In this document: one piece after another, positions 6,644 through 14,332 of the stretch
Numbering within the stretch: position 1 is the first letter of the stretch
How the letters are laid out: the number at the start of each line of letters is the position of its first letter
Origin: Actinomycetota bacterium
GTDB taxonomy: Bacteria > Actinomycetota > Geothermincolia > Fen-727 > Anoxymicrobiaceae
Direction: 5' to 3'
NCBI GenBank assembly: GCA_016649525.1
Contig: JAENXM010000007.1
Span: 1-18,969 of the forward strand
DNA: 18,969 nt
Made by a program: the position numbers and the translations under genes
The notes under the pieces: model-generated
What the model was told of the DNA's origin: nothing
Seen by the model: the letters and a program-made list of their open reading frames with translations, nothing else
Database searches by the model: none

Positions 6644-7729
6644 TCAGACGTAGCCCTCCATCATTATCGATTCCGAGAGCCGGTCGAGCCCTTCCTTGAT
6701 TGCGAGCGCCCTTCTCTCGCCGACGCCGTCGACCTCGTCAAGCAAAGCCGGTGAGGTCCGCATTATGTTCTTTAGGTTGTCGAACCTGGCAACCACCTTT
6801 TCGACCACGTTGCCCGGCACGCGGGGAATCATCGAAAGCACCCGGTAACCCCGCGGGCTTACTATCTTGTTCAGAAGCTCCACTGAGACGCGGTACCCGA
6901 GCGCCTTGGCGGCCGAGGAGTCATCCATCAGTTCGTCGGCGGAGAGCTTCCCGAGGTCGTCCATCACCTCTGCCGGTCCCCTCTCGTCATGCGGTACATA
7001 ATAGTCCCTCACGAGCAGTCTTCGCATCTTCTCCACGCCCGCCATGAGCTCGTTGAGCTGCAGGCTGACCAACCTCCCGTCGTTTCCCAGCTCACTCACC
7101 TGGAACCGGACTTCGTCCGCCATGCGGAAGACCGTCTCCGAACGCTGTACGACCTTCACCACGTCACGCAGTGTCACCATGTCCTCGATCTCCAGCATGT
7201 TCAGATGGCTGAACTCTTTTTCCAGTCTTGCGCGGTAGCGACTGAGCGTCTGCAGAGCCTGGTCCGCCTTGGCCAGCACAAGCGGTATGCTCTCGAGGGT
7301 GAAGTGCTCTTCACCCACGTATATCGAGACTGTTTTCATCTTCTCCGATATCGCTACCACGAAGGATCTGGTCTGCCTGGCGACCCTCTCCGCCGTACGA
7401 TGGCGCATGCCGGCTTCGTGGGTCGGTACCGAGGGGTCCGGGACGAGATGGACGTTCGCCCAGTGTATCGCCCGCAGGTCTTTATCCACTATCACCGCGC
7501 CGTCCATCTTGGCCAGCTCATAAAGCCGCGGCGCCGTGAACTCGCAGTCGATGTTGAACCCGCCCGACATGATAGGTTTGAGCTCGGTAAGGTTGCCCAC
7601 CACTATCAACGCCCCCGAACCCACCTTGAGGATGCGGTCAACCGCTTCCCTCAGCTCGGAGCCGGGAGAGACCCTTTCGAGGATCTCAATCAAAGTCTCT
7701 TGCTTTTCTTTGGGAGAATCGACCCGCAC
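6644..7729 (-). CDS. disA: DNA integrity scanning diadenylate cyclase DisA
   Basis: DisA condenses two ATP into c-di-AMP and scans DNA, pausing at branched structures. The 361-residue protein has the standard three parts: an N-terminal diadenylate cyclase domain (about residues 10-150) with the catalytic Asp76-Gly-Ala motif and the ATP-contacting RHRT at 109-112; a helical linker (about 155-300); and a C-terminal helix-hairpin-helix DNA-binding domain (DEVDGVGERRALAIKEGL). All key residues are present, so it should be active. The start is GTG with GGGGAGG four bases upstream. It lies directly downstream of clpC; the radA gene that commonly separates clpC and disA is absent. A long hairpin sits just ahead of its ribosome binding site. 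Confidence 0.97.
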   Translation of the reverse strand: MRVDSPKEKQETLIEILERVSPGSELREAVDRILKVGSGALIVVGNLTELKPIMSGGFNIDCEFTAPRLYELAKMDGAVIVDKDLRAIHWANVHLVPDPSVPTHEAGMRHRTAERVARQTRSFVVAISEKMKTVSIYVGEEHFTLESIPLVLAKADQALQTLSRYRARLEKEFSHLNMLEIEDMVTLRDVVKVVQRSETVFRMADEVRFQVSELGNDGRLVSLQLNELMAGVEKMRRLLVRDYYVPHDERGPAEVMDDLGKLSADELMDDSSAAKALGYRVSVELLNKIVSPRGYRVLSMIPRVPGNVVEKVVARFDNLKNIMRTSPALLDEVDGVGERRALAIKEGLDRLSESIMMEGYV

Positions 7730-7745
7730 GCTGCCTCCCCAAAAG

Positions 7746-7783
7746 TAACCGGGCTTCCTAGAATGATACCAGAAGCCCGGTTA
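7746..7783 (-). terminator. 12-bp perfect hairpin between clpC and disA (terminator or attenuator)
   Basis: TAACCGGGCTTC and its exact complement flank a 14-base loop. On the minus strand the stem is followed by ACTTTTGGGG, a short U-tract, so it could end or thin out transcription after clpC. It stops five bases before the disA ribosome binding site. The 10-mer AGCCCGGTTA in its stem also occurs in the 64-bp tandem repeats at 16787-16921, so it may instead be a fixed copy of that repeat family. Confidence 0.5.
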
Positions 7784-7817
7784 ACTGTGCGCTTTTCTTG
7801 ATTTAATAAGGTCGGAC

Positions 7818-10277
7818 TCAGTTATCGGCTCCGACCGTGGCCACTTCCGTGTCCTCCCTGACCTCGAATATGAGGCGACCTTCCTTTTCGTCCACGACGA
7901 TCACGTGCCCGCCTGTAAACTGCCCGCGGAGGATCGCCTCCGACACCGGATTCTCGATCAGGCGGGTTATCGCCCGCCTCAATGGACGAGCGCCGAGCGA
8001 CGGATCGAACCCCTCCTTTACCAGGATGTCCATAGCCGCATCCTTCACATCGAGCCTGAGGTCCTGCTCCTTCATCTGTTCCCTGACCCTGTTGAGGAGA
8101 AGCCCGGCGATCCGCTTGATGTCCTCGCCTGTCAGCTCCTGGAAGACGATGACATCGTCGATGCGGTTCAGAAGCTCGGGGCGGAACGTCCGTTTCAGCT
8201 CCCCGGTCACCTGATCCTTCATCTCTTCATACTGGAGCGAAGACTCGCCGGTCCTGTGAAAGCCGAGCGGCGCGGCCTTGTGTATCTCCTTGGTGCCCAG
8301 GTTGGACGTCATGATCATTATGGTGTTCCGGAAATCCACGGTATGCCCCTGGGCATCCGTCAGCCTACCGTCCTCGAGTATCTGCAGCAGCACGTTGAAC
8401 ACGTCGTAATGCGCCTTCTCTATCTCGTCCAGCAGGACCACCGAGAACGGGCGCCTTCTCACCGCCTCGGTCAACTGCCCGCCTTCATCATAGCCGACGT
8501 ACCCCGGAGGCGAGCCGACCAGGCGCGAGACACTGTGCTTCTCCATGTACTCGGACATGTCGATTTGCAGAAGCGCGTCCTCGTTCCCGAACAGGAACTC
8601 GGCGAGCGCCCTTGCGAGCTCAGTCTTGCCGACGCCGGAGGGCCCGAGGAATATGAAGGACCCGCCCGGCCTGCGCGGGTCTTTCAGCCCCGCCCTGGTG
8701 CGCCTGATAGCCTGTGAGACGGCGACAACGGCCTCGTCCTGGCTGATAATGCGCCTGTGAAGCTCCTCCTCCATGCGAAGAAGTTTCTCGGTCTCCTCCT
8801 CTGTAAGCTGGTAGACGGGGATGCCGGTCCAGGACGAGAGAATCTCAGTTATGTCTTTCTCGGTCACCTGCATCTGCTGGCTTTCCTCGGGTATCTTCCA
8901 GTCCTTTTCGCTCTGGGTGATCTCCAGAGCCGTCTCCTGTTCCCTGTCGCGCAGCAGGGCGGCCTTCTCAAAGTCCTGGGCGGCTATCGCGCTCTGTTTC
9001 TCCTGCCTCAGCTTATGGAGCTCGTCCTCCTTCTCCCGCACGTCCGGAGGCGCGGTCATCGCGCGCATGCGCAGTCTGCTCGCGGCCTCGTCGATAAGGT
9101 CTATGGCCTTATCGGGCAGGTACCTGTCCGATATGTACCTGTGCGCGAGGCGCGATGCGGCAACGATAGCGTCGTCGGTTATCTGGACCTTGTGGTGCGC
9201 CTCGTAGCGGTCCCTGAGGCCCCTCAGTATGTCTATGGTGTGGTCGACCGTCGGCTCCTCCACCTTTATCGGCTGGAAACGCCGCTCGAGAGCCGCGTCC
9301 TTCTCCAGGTGCTTGCGGTACTCGTCCATGGTGGTGGCGCCTATCGTCTGCAGCTCGCCCCTGGAAAAGGCCGGCTTAAGGATGCTCGCCGCGTCTATCG
9401 CTCCCTCCGCAGCTCCGGCCCCCACGAGGTTGTGAAGCTCGTCGATGAACAGGATGATGTCCCCGCGGCCGCGAATCTCCTTGATGACCTTCTTCAAGCG
9501 CTCCTCGAAATCGCCCCTGTAACGGGAGCCGGCGACCAGCGCCCCGAGGTCCAGCGTGTAGAGCTGCCTGCCGCGTAACAGTTCCGGCACCTCGTTGGCG
9601 GTTATAGCCTGCGCAAGACCTTCGACGATGGCCGTCTTGCCGACGCCGGGCTCACCGATCAGGACGGGGTTGTTCTTCGTCCTCCTGGAGAGGACCTGCA
9701 TCACCCGCTCGATCTCCTTCTCGCGGCCGATGACCGGGTCCAGCTTGTTCTGGGCGGCCAGCTCCGTGAGGTTCCGCCCGAACTGGTCCAGCAGCAGCGT
9801 GCCCGCTGTTCCCTCCATGCCCCCCAGCTCGCCCGCGGACGGCGTGCCCGAAAGCATCTTCAGGACGTGATTCCTCAATCGCTCCAGGTCCACCCCCAGC
9901 TTCACGAGCACCTTGGCGGCTACTCCTTCGCCTTCCCGGATCAGGCCCAGCAGTATGTGCTCGGTCCCGATGTAATTGTGACCGAGCTGGAGCGCTTCTC
10001 TGAGTGAGAGCTCGAGCACCTTCTTCGCCCTGGGGGTGAACGGTATATGTCCGCTCGGAGGCGTGGAGCCGAGCCCGATGATCTCCACCACCTGACTGCG
10101 GACCGCGTCCAGCTCCACGTGCATGGCCTCGAGGGCCTTCGCGGCTATGCCTTCGCCCTCCTGGATGAGGCCCAGGAGCAGATGTTCTGTACCTATGTAA
10201 TTATGGTTGATCTTCCTGGCCTCTTCCTGGGCCAGGACGACAACCCTCCTCGCGCTGTCAGAAAACCTCTGGAACAA
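7818..10277 (-). CDS. clpC: ATP-dependent Clp protease ATPase subunit ClpC
   Basis: ClpC is the AAA+ unfoldase that feeds substrates into ClpP. The 819-residue protein has two N-terminal Clp repeats (about residues 1-145) sharing NYIGTEH(L/I)LLGLI(Q/R)EGEG, the phospho-arginine docking domain of ClpC. D1 carries Walker A GEPGVGKT (about 210) and Walker B ILFIDELHN. The coiled middle domain holds a UVR motif (KQSAIAAQDFEKAALLRD, about 430). D2 carries GPSGVGKT (about 550) and VVLLDEIEKA. These features separate ClpC from ClpB and ClpE. The start is TTG, nine bases after GGAGG, with an out-of-frame ATG between. It lies 57 bases after mcsB, in the mcsA-mcsB-clpC order, so McsB-phosphorylated proteins are the expected substrates. 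Confidence 0.98.
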   Translation of the reverse strand: MFQRFSDSARRVVVLAQEEARKINHNYIGTEHLLLGLIQEGEGIAAKALEAMHVELDAVRSQVVEIIGLGSTPPSGHIPFTPRAKKVLELSLREALQLGHNYIGTEHILLGLIREGEGVAAKVLVKLGVDLERLRNHVLKMLSGTPSAGELGGMEGTAGTLLLDQFGRNLTELAAQNKLDPVIGREKEIERVMQVLSRRTKNNPVLIGEPGVGKTAIVEGLAQAITANEVPELLRGRQLYTLDLGALVAGSRYRGDFEERLKKVIKEIRGRGDIILFIDELHNLVGAGAAEGAIDAASILKPAFSRGELQTIGATTMDEYRKHLEKDAALERRFQPIKVEEPTVDHTIDILRGLRDRYEAHHKVQITDDAIVAASRLAHRYISDRYLPDKAIDLIDEAASRLRMRAMTAPPDVREKEDELHKLRQEKQSAIAAQDFEKAALLRDREQETALEITQSEKDWKIPEESQQMQVTEKDITEILSSWTGIPVYQLTEEETEKLLRMEEELHRRIISQDEAVVAVSQAIRRTRAGLKDPRRPGGSFIFLGPSGVGKTELARALAEFLFGNEDALLQIDMSEYMEKHSVSRLVGSPPGYVGYDEGGQLTEAVRRRPFSVVLLDEIEKAHYDVFNVLLQILEDGRLTDAQGHTVDFRNTIMIMTSNLGTKEIHKAAPLGFHRTGESSLQYEEMKDQVTGELKRTFRPELLNRIDDVIVFQELTGEDIKRIAGLLLNRVREQMKEQDLRLDVKDAAMDILVKEGFDPSLGARPLRRAITRLIENPVSEAILRGQFTGGHVIVVDEKEGRLIFEVREDTEVATVGADN

Positions 10278-10334
10278 TTTATCATTCCTCCTACTGTATT
10301 ATTCTAATGGACCCTGCCCACAAAATCATTCCCG

Positions 10335-11384
10335 CTACAACCCGAGGAGCCTGCGGAGGCCGGGCGCCCTCTCGGCGTCTACGTCCTCGTCTTCAGCCTC
10401 GCCGCCCAGTATGCCGCGGATATGATACGGGCAGATGCCCACCACTATCTCCATCATGCTGAAGTCTTTTATCGGGATAATCTCCGTCTCGACCCCGAGC
10501 TTCACGAGCGAGAGCAGCTCCAGTGCTTCATAGAAGCCTATCCGCCTCGCCCTTTCGATGATCCCGAGAGCCCGGAACACCCTGTCGGCGAGCTCCAGCG
10601 GCGACTCCCGAAGCATCATCTTCCTGGCCGTCCTCTCCTTGTCCACCACCTGCCTCGTTATCATCTCGATATGCGAGACGATTCCCTCCTCGGTGTTCCC
10701 GAGCGTCTTCCGGTTCGCTATCTGGAAGAGGTTCCCCGCCACTCCGGATCCCTCACCGTAAAGACCTCGTACATATATTCCCGCCTGCCCCAGCGCGGCT
10801 ATCGTCCTGGCTATCTCACCGGTTATCGAGAGAGCCGGCAGATGCAGCATCCCCGATACCCTCAAGCCCGTTCCCACGTTGCTGGGGCAAGATGTCAGGT
10901 AACCCAGTTTCTGGTCGAAACAGTACTGGACCTCGCTTTCCAGCTGGCTATCTATTTTATCGGCAATCTTCCAGGCTTTCATAAACTGGGCGCCGGGCAG
11001 TATCGACTGTATCCTCACGTGGTCTTCCTCATTCACAACGACGCTTCTGGAGTCGCGCCAGCGGACGGCCAGCGCCCTTCCGGAGGTCTTCTCCCCGAAG
11101 GCGGGGCTGGTCAGGTGCTCCTCCGCCATCAGCTCGAGCTCATCGCGGCTTACCTCCTCCGCGAACTTGATGTCCCATTCCTTTTCGCCTGCCACACGAC
11201 GCGAGACGGCCTCGAGCACCATGCCCCTCGCGCGCTCAAGGTCTTCCTCGTCGGCGGCGGAGGGAAACGGCAGGCCCTCGAGGTTCCTTGCAAGCCGCGC
11301 GCGGCAGGACAGCACGAGCGGGTACCCGGGACCCTTCTTCACCATCCAGTTGATGCCGGCACCCGCGGTCTCGCTAGCGCTCAC
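10335..11384 (-). CDS. mcsB: Protein-arginine kinase McsB
   Basis: McsB phosphorylates arginines on proteins, marking them for ClpC-ClpP degradation; it derives from the creatine/arginine kinase catalytic domain. The 349-residue length is close to the usual 350-360. Family signatures are VLSCRARLARNL (ATP-site arginines), VVNEEDHVRIQ (catalytic glutamates), TSCPSNVGTGLR (the reactive-cysteine loop) and MMLRESPLELADRVFRA. It lacks the N-terminal helical domain of phosphagen kinases, as expected for McsB. The start is GTG with GGAGGG eight bases upstream, inside the end of mcsA (11-base overlap), so the activator and kinase are translationally coupled. Confidence 0.96.
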   Translation of the reverse strand: MSASETAGAGINWMVKKGPGYPLVLSCRARLARNLEGLPFPSAADEEDLERARGMVLEAVSRRVAGEKEWDIKFAEEVSRDELELMAEEHLTSPAFGEKTSGRALAVRWRDSRSVVVNEEDHVRIQSILPGAQFMKAWKIADKIDSQLESEVQYCFDQKLGYLTSCPSNVGTGLRVSGMLHLPALSITGEIARTIAALGQAGIYVRGLYGEGSGVAGNLFQIANRKTLGNTEEGIVSHIEMITRQVVDKERTARKMMLRESPLELADRVFRALGIIERARRIGFYEALELLSLVKLGVETEIIPIKDFSMMEIVVGICPYHIRGILGGEAEDEDVDAERAPGLRRLLGL

Positions 11385-11913
11385 GCTCTTTACCCTCCGT
11401 CTCGATCCTCGTCTCGATTTCCCGTATCTGGTCCCGGACCGCCGCGGCCGACTCGTACTCCTCCTCCGCTATCTGGCGCTCGAGGTGCCGCTCGAGCTCC
11501 AGAAGCTTTTTCCGCAGCATGGCTGTTTCCGAGATCTTGCGGGGCATCTTGCCAAGGTGCTCGCCCGCTTCCTGGAAATCTTGGATCACGTTCTCGAGGG
11601 CTTCGCCGAAAGCCTCGAAACACTGCGAGCACCCCAGGAAGCCTATCTTCTGGAAATCGTTGAACGAGGTGCCGCAGAACTCGCATGTTATCAGCTCGCT
11701 CGAGAGCACGTCATCAACGATCTGCTCATCCATCCCCTGCATTCCCGAGATGATGTGCGGCAGGAAGGCTATCAGGTTCGCGGCCTCGGTCGTCTCCTCC
11801 ATCCTCTTCTCGCACTCCTCGCAGAGCTGCACCCTGGAGACCTCGTTCCCCGAGATCTTTGTCAGGAAGACCGTAGCGATATTCTTCTTGCATTCGTCAC
11901 AGAAAATGTTCAT
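11374..11913 (-). CDS. mcsA: Protein-arginine kinase activator McsA
   Basis: McsA is the zinc-binding partner that activates McsB. Four CxxC pairs are visible: CDEC and CEEC in the first 35 residues, then CEFC and CSQC in the middle, enough for two zinc sites. A UVR motif lies near the C-terminus (ERQIAEEEYESAAAVRDQI), matching the one in ClpC. The ATG at 11913 gives MNIFCDEC, which fits the family N-terminus (short lead, then CxxC). A GTG nine bases further upstream at 11922 is the alternative, but its spacing to GGGGAG is only three bases. It is the first gene of mcsA-mcsB-clpC. The usual Firmicute repressor gene ctsR is not next to it; lysS is. Confidence 0.93.
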   Translation of the reverse strand: MNIFCDECKKNIATVFLTKISGNEVSRVQLCEECEKRMEETTEAANLIAFLPHIISGMQGMDEQIVDDVLSSELITCEFCGTSFNDFQKIGFLGCSQCFEAFGEALENVIQDFQEAGEHLGKMPRKISETAMLRKKLLELERHLERQIAEEEYESAAAVRDQIREIETRIETEGKERER

Positions 11914-11928
11914 CCAGAACACCCGCTC

Positions 11929-11940
11929 CCCCGGCCGGGG
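11929..11940 (-). promoter_or_regulatory. GC palindrome overlapping the mcsA ribosome binding site
   Basis: CCCCGGCCGGGG is fully self-complementary, and its 3' half on the minus strand is part of GGGGGAG, the only ribosome-binding sequence before mcsA. Folding would hide that site. Whether it folds in the cell is unknown. Confidence 0.3.
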
Positions 11941-12000
11941 CGCCTCCGTTTCCTTACATAATATATAACGTCCGGCGAGCGATTTTGATGATATCCGTCA

Positions 12001-12019
12001 ATGGGCGACTCTCGCCCAT
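12001..12019. promoter_or_regulatory. 19-base palindrome between lysS and mcsA
   Basis: ATGGGCGA and TCGCCCAT are separated by three bases, giving a perfect 8-bp stem. On the minus strand it is followed by TTGACG and, about 40 bases later, by an AT-rich TTATATATTATG (11957-11968) that could hold the -10 box of an mcsA promoter. There is no T-run, so it is a poor terminator; an operator is the better guess. I found no CtsR-type direct repeat or CIRCE element in this gap. Confidence 0.35.
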
Positions 12020-12048
12020 CCCGGTCCTCGATAACCTATTCGACGGGC

Positions 12049-13587
12049 TCAGGGGGTTGACCTACCTTCCCGCGGCCTCAGGTGCGGGAAGATGATGACG
12101 TCCCTTATGTTCTGGCAGCCGGTGACAAGCATGGCCAGCCTGTCGACCCCCACGCCGATGCCGCCGGCGGGTGGCATGCCGTACTCCAGCGCGGCTATGA
12201 AATCCTCGTCCACGCGGTGCGCCTCCTCGTCCCCTGCCGCCGCTTTGGCAGCCTGCTGCTCGAATCTTCGGCGCTGCTCGACCGGATCGGTGAGCTCGGA
12301 GAAGGCATTCGCGATCTCCTGCCCCGCTACAAGTATCTCGAACCTCTCGGTCAACCCGGGCGAGCCCGGTTTGCCCCGGGCAAGGGGTGAGATCTCCTCC
12401 GGGTAGTCCACGACGAAGGTCGGCTGCATCAGCCTCGGTTCCACCAGCTTCTCGTAGAGCTCGGCTACAATCCAGCCGGAGCCCGCCGCCGGAGGGAGCT
12501 CCACCCCGTTGTCCTCCGCTATCGACTTCAGCCTGGAAGGGTCGGCCTCGAGGTCCACGTCTATGCCGGCATACTCCGACAGCGCCTCCAGCATGGTCAG
12601 CCGCCTCCACGGACGGGTCATGCTTATCGGCTCGCCCGCGAACTCGAGCTCGCCTCCTCCGTGGACCCTCTCCACCACGGTGACGATCATCTCCTCCAGG
12701 AAATCCATGAGGTAGCGGTAGTCCACGAAGGCCACATAGGCCTCGAGCATGGTGAACTCGGGGCTGTGCCTCGCGCTTATCCCCTCGTTCCGGAAGTTGC
12801 GGTTGATCTCGTAGACCCTGTCGTAACCGCCGACCAGCAGCCTCTTGAGGTAGAGCTCCGGCGCGATCCTCAGGTACAGGTCCATGCCGAGCGCGTTGTG
12901 ATGGGTCACGAAAGGCCTCGCGGTCGCTCCCCCGGGAATTGGCTGAAGCATGGGGGTCTCGACCTCCATGAAGCCCCGGTCGTCGAGGAAGCGCCTGAGC
13001 TCCCTGACCACCGCCGTCCTCGCCTCGAGCACCTCTCTCGCCCGCGGGTTCATCAGGAGGTCGAGGTACCTCTGACGGTAGCGCGTCTCCCTGTCCTTGA
13101 GCCCGTGCCACTTCTCGGGAAGGGGGCGCAGGGACTTCGAGAGAAGCTCGAAGGAGCCCGCCGCAACGGAGAGTTCCCCCCGCTTCGACCGGACCACTTC
13201 GCCGGACGCCCCGACCCAGTCCCCTATGTCGAGATCCAAAAACTCCCTGTAGGCTTCTTCTCCCAGCAGGTCCTGCCGCAGTATCAACTGGATCTTACCT
13301 CCCGAATCGGAGAGATCGGCGAAAGCGGCTTTTCCGTGCTCCCGCCTGGCCATCAGCCTTCCCGCCACGGAAACGGTCTTGCCCGAGCCGCTCCCCGGTT
13401 CCAGGCCCTCGAACTGCTCATGCAGTCGCCCGGAAAGCGCTATCTCCTGCGGGGACTTGTACAGGGGTTTGAAAGGCTCCGCCCCGCTGTCGAGCATCCT
13501 CTGGAGCTTGGAGCGCCGGACCTTCATCAGCTCGTTTTCCCGCTCGGCGGATTCTCCCGTGCCGCCCGGTGTTTCCACCTGCTCCAT
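12049..13587 (-). CDS. lysS: Lysyl-tRNA synthetase, class II
   Basis: LysRS charges tRNA-Lys. With the chosen ATG it has 512 residues. An N-terminal OB-fold anticodon-binding domain (about residues 50-150: VSVAGRLMARREHGKAAFADL) is followed by the class II catalytic core. Motif 1 lies around FMEVETPMLQPIPGGA, motif 2 is NFRNEGISARHSPEFTMLEAY without its first residue (RNEGISARHSPEFTMLE), and motif 3 is GGIGVGVDRLAML. I chose ATG 13587 because GGGAGG sits six bases upstream; the open frame reaches back to 13626, but those starts have no good ribosome binding site. The lysS-clpC neighbourhood is shared with mycobacteria. It lies 93 bases after greA with no terminator between them, so co-transcription is likely. 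Confidence 0.95.
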   Translation of the reverse strand: MEQVETPGGTGESAERENELMKVRRSKLQRMLDSGAEPFKPLYKSPQEIALSGRLHEQFEGLEPGSGSGKTVSVAGRLMARREHGKAAFADLSDSGGKIQLILRQDLLGEEAYREFLDLDIGDWVGASGEVVRSKRGELSVAAGSFELLSKSLRPLPEKWHGLKDRETRYRQRYLDLLMNPRAREVLEARTAVVRELRRFLDDRGFMEVETPMLQPIPGGATARPFVTHHNALGMDLYLRIAPELYLKRLLVGGYDRVYEINRNFRNEGISARHSPEFTMLEAYVAFVDYRYLMDFLEEMIVTVVERVHGGGELEFAGEPISMTRPWRRLTMLEALSEYAGIDVDLEADPSRLKSIAEDNGVELPPAAGSGWIVAELYEKLVEPRLMQPTFVVDYPEEISPLARGKPGSPGLTERFEILVAGQEIANAFSELTDPVEQRRRFEQQAAKAAAGDEEAHRVDEDFIAALEYGMPPAGGIGVGVDRLAMLVTGCQNIRDVIIFPHLRPREGRSTP

Positions 13588-13680
13588 CGACATCCTCCCA
13601 GCGCACTTCCGACCTTGCAGGACCATGAAAAGGATACCATCAACCGCAGGAAAAGGAAGGATTTACACTGAACTGCCGCG

Positions 13681-14181
13681 TTACTTCTTTATGGCGATTA
13701 CCCTGTACTTGATGTTACCGACCGGAGCGCTGACCGGCACGATGTCCCCGACCTTGTGCCCCATCACCGCGCTGCCGACGGGGCTCAGGTAGGAGATCAT
13801 GTGGTTCTCGGGGTTCGCCTCCGCCGGCCCCACAATACGATAAGCCTGCTTCTTTCCGGTCCCGACCCGCCTGATCTCGACCAGAGACCCTATGTCGACC
13901 TCCTTGGTCTTTACGTGCCGGCGGTCGATTATCTTGGCCTTCGAGAGCATGGTCTCTATCTGGTCAATCCTGTGTTCGATGCGGGCCTGCTCGTTCTTGG
14001 CGTCGTCGTATTCCGAGTTCTCCATGAGGTCGCCGTAGCTTATGGCGTTCTTAAGGCGCTCCGCGACCTCGCGGCGCTTGTTGCTCTTGAGCTTGTCGAG
14101 CTCCTCGATGAGCCGCTTGCGCCCGTCCTCGGTGAGGAAGACCTCGTCCTTCGGTTCCGAGTTAGCTATTTCCGTCTCCAT
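13681..14181 (-). CDS. greA: Transcription elongation factor GreA
   Basis: GreA enters the RNA polymerase secondary channel and triggers cleavage of backtracked RNA. The 166-residue protein has the N-terminal coiled coil (about residues 15-85) with the acidic tip GDLMENSEYDDAKNEQ, where the Asp and Glu correspond to D41 and E44 of E. coli GreA, and a C-terminal FKBP-like domain with ISYLSPVGSAVMGHKVGD. ATG 14181 lies nine bases after GGAG; a TTG directly before it (14184) is six bases after the same site and may be used instead. It heads the greA-lysS run and has a good promoter upstream. Confidence 0.95.
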   Translation of the reverse strand: METEIANSEPKDEVFLTEDGRKRLIEELDKLKSNKRREVAERLKNAISYGDLMENSEYDDAKNEQARIEHRIDQIETMLSKAKIIDRRHVKTKEVDIGSLVEIRRVGTGKKQAYRIVGPAEANPENHMISYLSPVGSAVMGHKVGDIVPVSAPVGNIKYRVIAIKK

Positions 14182-14261
14182 CAACTTTCTCTCCAGAAAA
14201 TCCGATAAATCCCTGTGGTTTCAAGTGTGCCTTATATATTATCGGCAGAATATTGCGGAGT

Positions 14262-14291
14262 ATTATACGCAAATGCCGCCCGGCATGGCAA
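14262..14291 (-). promoter_or_regulatory. Sigma-70 promoter for greA
   Basis: On the minus strand TTGCCA (14286-14291) and a perfect TATAAT (14262-14267) are 18 bases apart, 81 bases upstream of greA. Transcription should start near 14255. It probably serves greA and lysS. Confidence 0.7.
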
Positions 14292-14332
14292 GAACTAAAA
14301 AAGAATTTCGGTGAAACGGGGGGAGGGCCCTC

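Noticed and set aside
8757..9578. Long open frame on the plus strand opposite clpC
   Set aside because: It lies wholly within a clear clpC coding region; such frames are common opposite GC-rich genes and the translation shows no family motif.
12661..13671. Long open frame opposite lysS
   Set aside because: Same reason: it mirrors the codon pattern of lysS, whose motifs are unambiguous.
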